Assembly (NCBI RefSeq): GCF_000314975.1
Contig: NZ_BAEN01000014.1
Coordinates: 62,001 to 126,000 of the forward strand
DNA length: 64,000 nucleotides
DNA from: Aliiglaciecola lipolytica E3
Lineage (GTDB): Bacteria > Pseudomonadota > Gammaproteobacteria > Enterobacterales > Alteromonadaceae
Reading direction: 5' to 3'
Shown here: positions 60,603-64,000 of the stretch, in pieces
Layout: each line of letters starts with the position of its first letter
Position numbering within the stretch: position 1 is the first letter of the stretch
Translations under genes and position numbers: made by a program
The notes under the pieces: model-generated
Seen by the model: the letters and a program-made list of their open reading frames with translations, nothing else
Told to the model about the DNA's origin: nothing
Databases searched by the model: none

Positions 60603-61505
60603 TTAATGAGGATTGAACTGTTTAGCTACCTCTAAAATTTGTTCACGCATCCAAATATGTGCAAGGTCATGATCAGCACTGACATGCCAATATAGATAGT
60701 GTTCAACCGGTGGTACGTCAAAAGGTAATTCGTAAAAAGATAAATCGTAATGTTTAGCAAGATGATAGGGGATACAAGCGATTAAATCGGTTTTGACGAT
60801 AATGCTAGGCACGGTCAAAAAGTGTTGTCCACGCAATACGATTCTGCGGCGTTTACCAATTTTGTCTAGAGCCAATTCTATGGGCCCAGGATCACTGCGA
60901 CGATTGGACACATTTATCTGTCCTAATCGTAAAAACGTTTCTAAATCTATGCCGTTGCGTAAATCAGGGTGATTCTTCCTGGCCATAACCACAAATCTAT
61001 CTTGAGCAAACTGATGTTTACACAAATGCGGGTCGGTAAAAGTAGAAGAATCTGCATAAAAATCGAGACTGCCGCTTGCCATCGCTGAAACAACAGCATT
61101 TCGAGACAACTCAAAATTAGTTATGGATATTTTTGGCGCTCTGGTATGCAAATTTGCCAGTAATCTGGGCATTAGGCTAGCTTCAAATAAGTCTCGTGTT
61201 GCAAAATGAAAGGTTTTTTCGGCTGTTTCAGGATTAAAGGTATGACTGTCCTGCACGCTTTTTCGTAGTAGTGACAAAGCGTCTCTGGCTGGGCCAATAA
61301 TATTTTGCGCAACGGGTGTTGGCGTCATGCTGTGACCCGTGCGAACAAAAAGCGGATCATTTAACATGTCACGAAGGCGTGCAAGTGAATTACTCACCGC
61401 TGGTTGAGTTATGCACAATACATCGGCAGCTTTAGTTAAGCTTCCGGCTGTATAGATAGCGTCAAAAACAGCGAATAAATTCAAGTCAATTCGATTCAAA
61501 TTCAT
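60603..61505 (-). CDS. LysR-family transcriptional regulator
   Basis: A 300-residue regulator. The N-terminal helix-turn-helix is IDLNLFAVFDAIYTAGSLTKAADVLCITQPAVSNSLARLRDMLNDPLFVRTGHSMTPT (about residues 6-62), of the NodD/LinR-like subgroup, followed by a type 2 effector domain from about residue 95. The ATG at 61505 faces the MaoC-like gene 150 bp away, the standard arrangement with a regulated target. The effector is unknown; an aromatic or acyl-type compound is suggested only by the family's habits. Confidence 0.92.
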   Translation of the reverse strand: MNLNRIDLNLFAVFDAIYTAGSLTKAADVLCITQPAVSNSLARLRDMLNDPLFVRTGHSMTPTPVAQNIIGPARDALSLLRKSVQDSHTFNPETAEKTFHFATRDLFEASLMPRLLANLHTRAPKISITNFELSRNAVVSAMASGSLDFYADSSTFTDPHLCKHQFAQDRFVVMARKNHPDLRNGIDLETFLRLGQINVSNRRSDPGPIELALDKIGKRRRIVLRGQHFLTVPSIIVKTDLIACIPYHLAKHYDLSFYELPFDVPPVEHYLYWHVSADHDLAHIWMREQILEVAKQFNPH

Positions 61506-61655
61506 AAAGATCCTATATTTACAATAAATTTAGCTAAACGAAGTTTTTATTAGAAATCATGATGGAAGATTATACATAACATTCATTTCATTAATAGTAT
61601 TCAGGTTGATAATATTTTATTAAATTGTTAATTAATGTGTAAAAAGAGGTGAAGT

Positions 61656-62102
61656 ATGGCGAAAGAATTGCTTGAGTTAGAGGCTGGTGAAGAACTAGGT
61701 ATCACAAAGTGGATTAGCATTGATCAAAACATCATCAGTCAATTTGCTGACGTTACCAACGATCAACAATGGATCCATGTAGATGTAGAACGTTGCAAAA
61801 AGGAAAGCCCATTTAAAACACCAATTGCACACGGATTACTTTCAACTGCACTAATGCCAAATGCGTTTTATCAACTGATTTCCTTGGATTCAAATACTCA
61901 GACGTTGTTGAATTATGGTGTCGATAAGTTGCGTTTCTTAGAACCGGTTAGGGTAAATGATAAAATACGTTATCACGTGAGATTAGACTCCAGGACAGTT
62001 AAATCAACTGGTGTGCTCTACCGGTTTAATACCCAAGTTGAAATAGAAAATCGCGATAAACCTGCAATGATTGGTACATTTCTGATGCTTTTGGTTGAGT
62101 AA
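61656..62102 (+). CDS. MaoC-like dehydratase (hotdog fold)
   Basis: A 148-residue protein of the MaoC/R-specific enoyl-CoA hydratase group (NodN-like). It shows the hydratase signature ISQFADVTNDQQWIHVDVERCKKESPFKTPIAHGLLSTAL, with the Asp and His of the catalytic dyad in ADVTNDQQWIHVD and the GIPTIAHG-type loop. It probably hydrates an enoyl-CoA to the R-3-hydroxyacyl-CoA, or acts on a similar thioester. AAAGAGGTGAAGT precedes the ATG. It is alone on its strand, divergent from the LysR regulator; a weak hairpin CCTACC / GGTAGG follows its stop. Confidence 0.9.
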   Translation: MAKELLELEAGEELGITKWISIDQNIISQFADVTNDQQWIHVDVERCKKESPFKTPIAHGLLSTALMPNAFYQLISLDSNTQTLLNYGVDKLRFLEPVRVNDKIRYHVRLDSRTVKSTGVLYRFNTQVEIENRDKPAMIGTFLMLLVE

Positions 62103-62336
62103 TCTCCAATTTACCTACCTATTGACTGGTAGGGCCATCGATTAAAAAAATATTTACATATAAATAACGGTAAATTTACATATTGCCAATCTCCCCCTAC
62201 TATTTGTGACAGGCTTCGAGATTTTGTAAGCCAAACACAAAAAATTAAAAACTATCAGGTGAGAGTGTTGGTTATTCTGCATGCTGTTTGGTGTTGATTT
62301 GACCGTTACGATTCACATTGATTTAGGGGACACTCA

Positions 62337-64000
62337 ATGAAACTCAAAACACGTATAAGTGCGATAGCGGCAATAGTCTCATCGCAGTTTTTAGTGCTAC
62401 CTCAATTAGCCGTTGCTCAGGAGCAACAGGCAAATGAAGAAGTAGAACTAATTATGGTAACGGGTAGCTTCGTGCGACGCTCAGAAAATTTCGAATCACC
62501 CTCACCATTGGCGGTTATAGACAGCGTAGCAATAGATGCTATTGGTGCAAAAAATATCGCTGACATTACCCAAACACTAACAATTAATACTGGCTCACAG
62601 AATAACCCAGATGCATTTACTCAAAATGCGACAGCGGGAACCTCAAATATAAACTTACGGGGTTTAGGGGTCGCTTCAACACTAGTGCTATTAAATAATC
62701 GCCGCCAGGTAGTTAACGCACAACCAACTAACGATGGTTTAAACTTTGTAGACACAAGTTCATTGGTGCCTATGATTGCAATCAATCGTATGGAAGTAGT
62801 GAAAGATGGAGCATCTGCCTTGTACGGCTCTGATGCGGTAGCAGGTGTTGTAAACTTCATTACCAAGCGTAACTATGAAGGCGCGATGATGAGTTTTGAC
62901 TATCAAGATGGCGCGCATGGTGACAACAAAGAGTACGTTGTCCAAGGCTTATGGGGTGCTAATGGAGATAAAGGTAATGTCATGGCCGCCATTAGTTATA
63001 CAAATCGCTCCCCCTTATTTATTAGTGATCGTCGTTTGAGTCGACCTCAGGATGATACGAGTGCTTTGGGGAATCCTGGCTCGTACTTCCTTACTATTCC
63101 TGGCGTAGGTGCGTTACCCATTATTGATCCCTATGGTTGTGAAGAGTTTGGGGGATACCCTGATTTACGTGCTCCAAGTGGTACCATTCCAGGTTTAGAA
63201 GTAGGGCTTTGTGGTTTTGACTTTGGACCTTATTATTCCTATGTTGCTGATGAATCGCGAACTAACATCTATGCTCAAGCCACTTATGAGGTTAGCGATG
63301 ATTTAACTTGGACCACGGAATTCGGTTATGCCAGAAATCGAGCAGAACGGGGTGGTGCGCCTAGTTTCCCAATATTAACTTCTCCGATTGTTCCTGCTGA
63401 CCATCCACAAAACCCATTTGGTGCTCCGGTGGCATTTTTTGGACGCGCAGAGGGAAATGGCTTTGACGGTGATCCGGCACAAACTGAATCGGATACATTT
63501 CGATTTAATACTGCTTTGCAAGGCATAATGGATGATGGCTTTTGGGAAGTTAGTTACACACGCGCTGTGAATGACTTCTTATTTAAAGTGCCAGATGTAT
63601 TAAACACTGAATTTAATTTAGCTTTAAATGGCTTAGGTGGCGGACAGTGTAATCCGTTAACCGGCACGCCGGGCGAAGGTGATTGTGAATATTTCAACCC
63701 TTTCGCAAATTCATACACTACTGCACCTAACTCTCAATATGTAGTTGATTCATTTACTGGTGAAGAAGTCATCGACTCAAGAGCAGATTTAGAAGTATTC
63801 GAAGGTTTTGTATCGTTTGAAGCGTTCGAAATGGGTGGGGGAGCGGCATCTGTGGCTCTTGGCGCACAATACCGTGAAGAAAAACTATCTCAAGATTACG
63901 ATTCACTGGCTAACCAAGATAGTTTTACCTTTGTTATCGGTAACCCAGATTTTGAAGGCTCGTTAGATGTTTGGGCTGCATTTGGTGAGTTAGCCTTACC
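62337..64000 (+). CDS. TonB-dependent receptor, 5' part (third; cut by the window end)
   Basis: The frame is open from ATG 62337 to the end of the window, about 554 residues, and continues outside. GGGGACACTCA precedes the start. A signal peptide of about 27 residues (ending AVAQE) is followed by a TonB-box-like ELIMVTGSFVRRS, a plug (NIADITQTLTINTG, NINLRGLGVASTLVLLNNRRQVV, INRMEVVKDGASALYGSDAVAGVVNFITKR) and the start of a barrel with cysteine-bearing loops (GCEEFG, GLCGFDFG, GQCNPLTG, GDCEYFNPFA). The plug wording matches the common Alteromonadales VTGS-RI receptors. Substrate is unknown; the end and neighbours are not visible. Confidence 0.9.
   Translation, partial: MKLKTRISAIAAIVSSQFLVLPQLAVAQEQQANEEVELIMVTGSFVRRSENFESPSPLAVIDSVAIDAIGAKNIADITQTLTINTGSQNNPDAFTQNATAGTSNINLRGLGVASTLVLLNNRRQVVNAQPTNDGLNFVDTSSLVPMIAINRMEVVKDGASALYGSDAVAGVVNFITKRNYEGAMMSFDYQDGAHGDNKEYVVQGLWGANGDKGNVMAAISYTNRSPLFISDRRLSRPQDDTSALGNPGSYFLTIPGVGALPIIDPYGCEEFGGYPDLRAPSGTIPGLEVGLCGFDFGPYYSYVADESRTNIYAQATYEVSDDLTWTTEFGYARNRAERGGAPSFPILTSPIVPADHPQNPFGAPVAFFGRAEGNGFDGDPAQTESDTFRFNTALQGIMDDGFWEVSYTRAVNDFLFKVPDVLNTEFNLALNGLGGGQCNPLTGTPGEGDCEYFNPFANSYTTAPNSQYVVDSFTGEEVIDSRADLEVFEGFVSFEAFEMGGGAASVALGAQYREEKLSQDYDSLANQDSFTFVIGNPDFEGSLDVWAAFGELAL

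Noticed and set aside
62114-62133. Hairpin CCTACC / GGTAGG after the MaoC-like gene as a terminator
   Set aside because: Only six pairs, an 8-nt loop and no T-tract; too weak to call as a separate feature.
1-64000. tRNA, complete rRNA, CRISPR, IS, integrase or phage genes
   Set aside because: Looked for conserved tRNA T-loop patterns, regular spaced repeats, transposase motifs and integrase motifs while reading; none could be supported. Only the possible 5S-like fragments in the DUF3718 3' UTRs are mentioned as a speculative finding.

Overview
The window reads as a low-GC chromosome segment of a marine gammaproteobacterium, most likely Alteromonadaceae (Alteromonas / Paraglaciecola / Glaciecola type). 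The evidence is three large TonB-dependent receptors, a TonB receptor + 'tryptophan halogenase' + MFS + LacI + amylosucrase sugar locus, three DUF3718-type proteins, a PEP-CTERM-like protein, and E. coli-like core genes (glgC, gnd, pncB, dgkA). The assignment is inference from gene content; no rRNA operon or tRNA was seen. No CRISPR array, insertion sequence, integrase or phage gene was found, so this looks like ordinary chromosome with accessory metabolic blocks.

Layout. 1-4.9 kb: 3' part of katG, a divergent VOC-protein/LysR pair, glgC and a small rhodanese. 5-14.7 kb: a sucrose/alpha-glucoside utilisation locus resembling the Xanthomonas sux locus: TonB receptor, halogenase-like flavoprotein, MFS sugar permease, LacI regulator and amylosucrase, with LacI-type operator candidates in the promoters. 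15-17.7 kb: a translationally coupled three-gene operon of MacB/FtsX-type ABC ATPase, permease and a MoeB-type E1-like enzyme. 17.8-25.4 kb: DUF885 peptidase-like protein, an NAD salvage cluster (nadD-like gene divergent from pncA-pncB), a secreted M20 peptidase and gnd. 25.6-27.4 kb: an unrecognised two-TM protein and an 800-bp gene-poor stretch holding an orphan intrinsic terminator. 27.4-36.5 kb: second TonB receptor, dgkA, all-alpha dUTPase, secreted metalloprotease, and a PAS-GAF-PAS-GGDEF-EAL protein.

36.8-39.8 kb: an arsenic operon (arsR, thioredoxin-type arsC, arsH, ACR3, glutaredoxin-type arsC) with a clear promoter overlapped by a palindromic operator. 39.9-44.3 kb: a DUF1800/DUF1501 secretion pair, an AraC regulator and an EamA transporter. 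44.4-58.1 kb: a fatty-acid/acyl-CoA catabolic island: an acyl-CoA dehydrogenase plus APH-type kinase pair (a split version of ACAD10/11), a quinone oxidoreductase, an acyl-CoA ligase, an SDR, and a FadJ-like / thiolase / acyl-CoA dehydrogenase operon that together could carry out full beta-oxidation. It is interrupted by a lipoprotein, a DUF3718 paralogue and a PEP-CTERM-like protein. 58.1-64 kb: an epoxide-hydrolase-like protein, two near-identical tandem DUF3718 genes with a conserved structured 3' UTR, a LysR/MaoC divergent pair and the 5' part of a third TonB receptor cut by the window end.

No wholly new system is demonstrated. The least explained signals are the duplicated DUF3718 units with a covarying, possibly 5S-rRNA-like 3' UTR, the ABC-MoeB operon, the split ACAD/kinase pair, the LacI-type operators, and the orphan terminator region.
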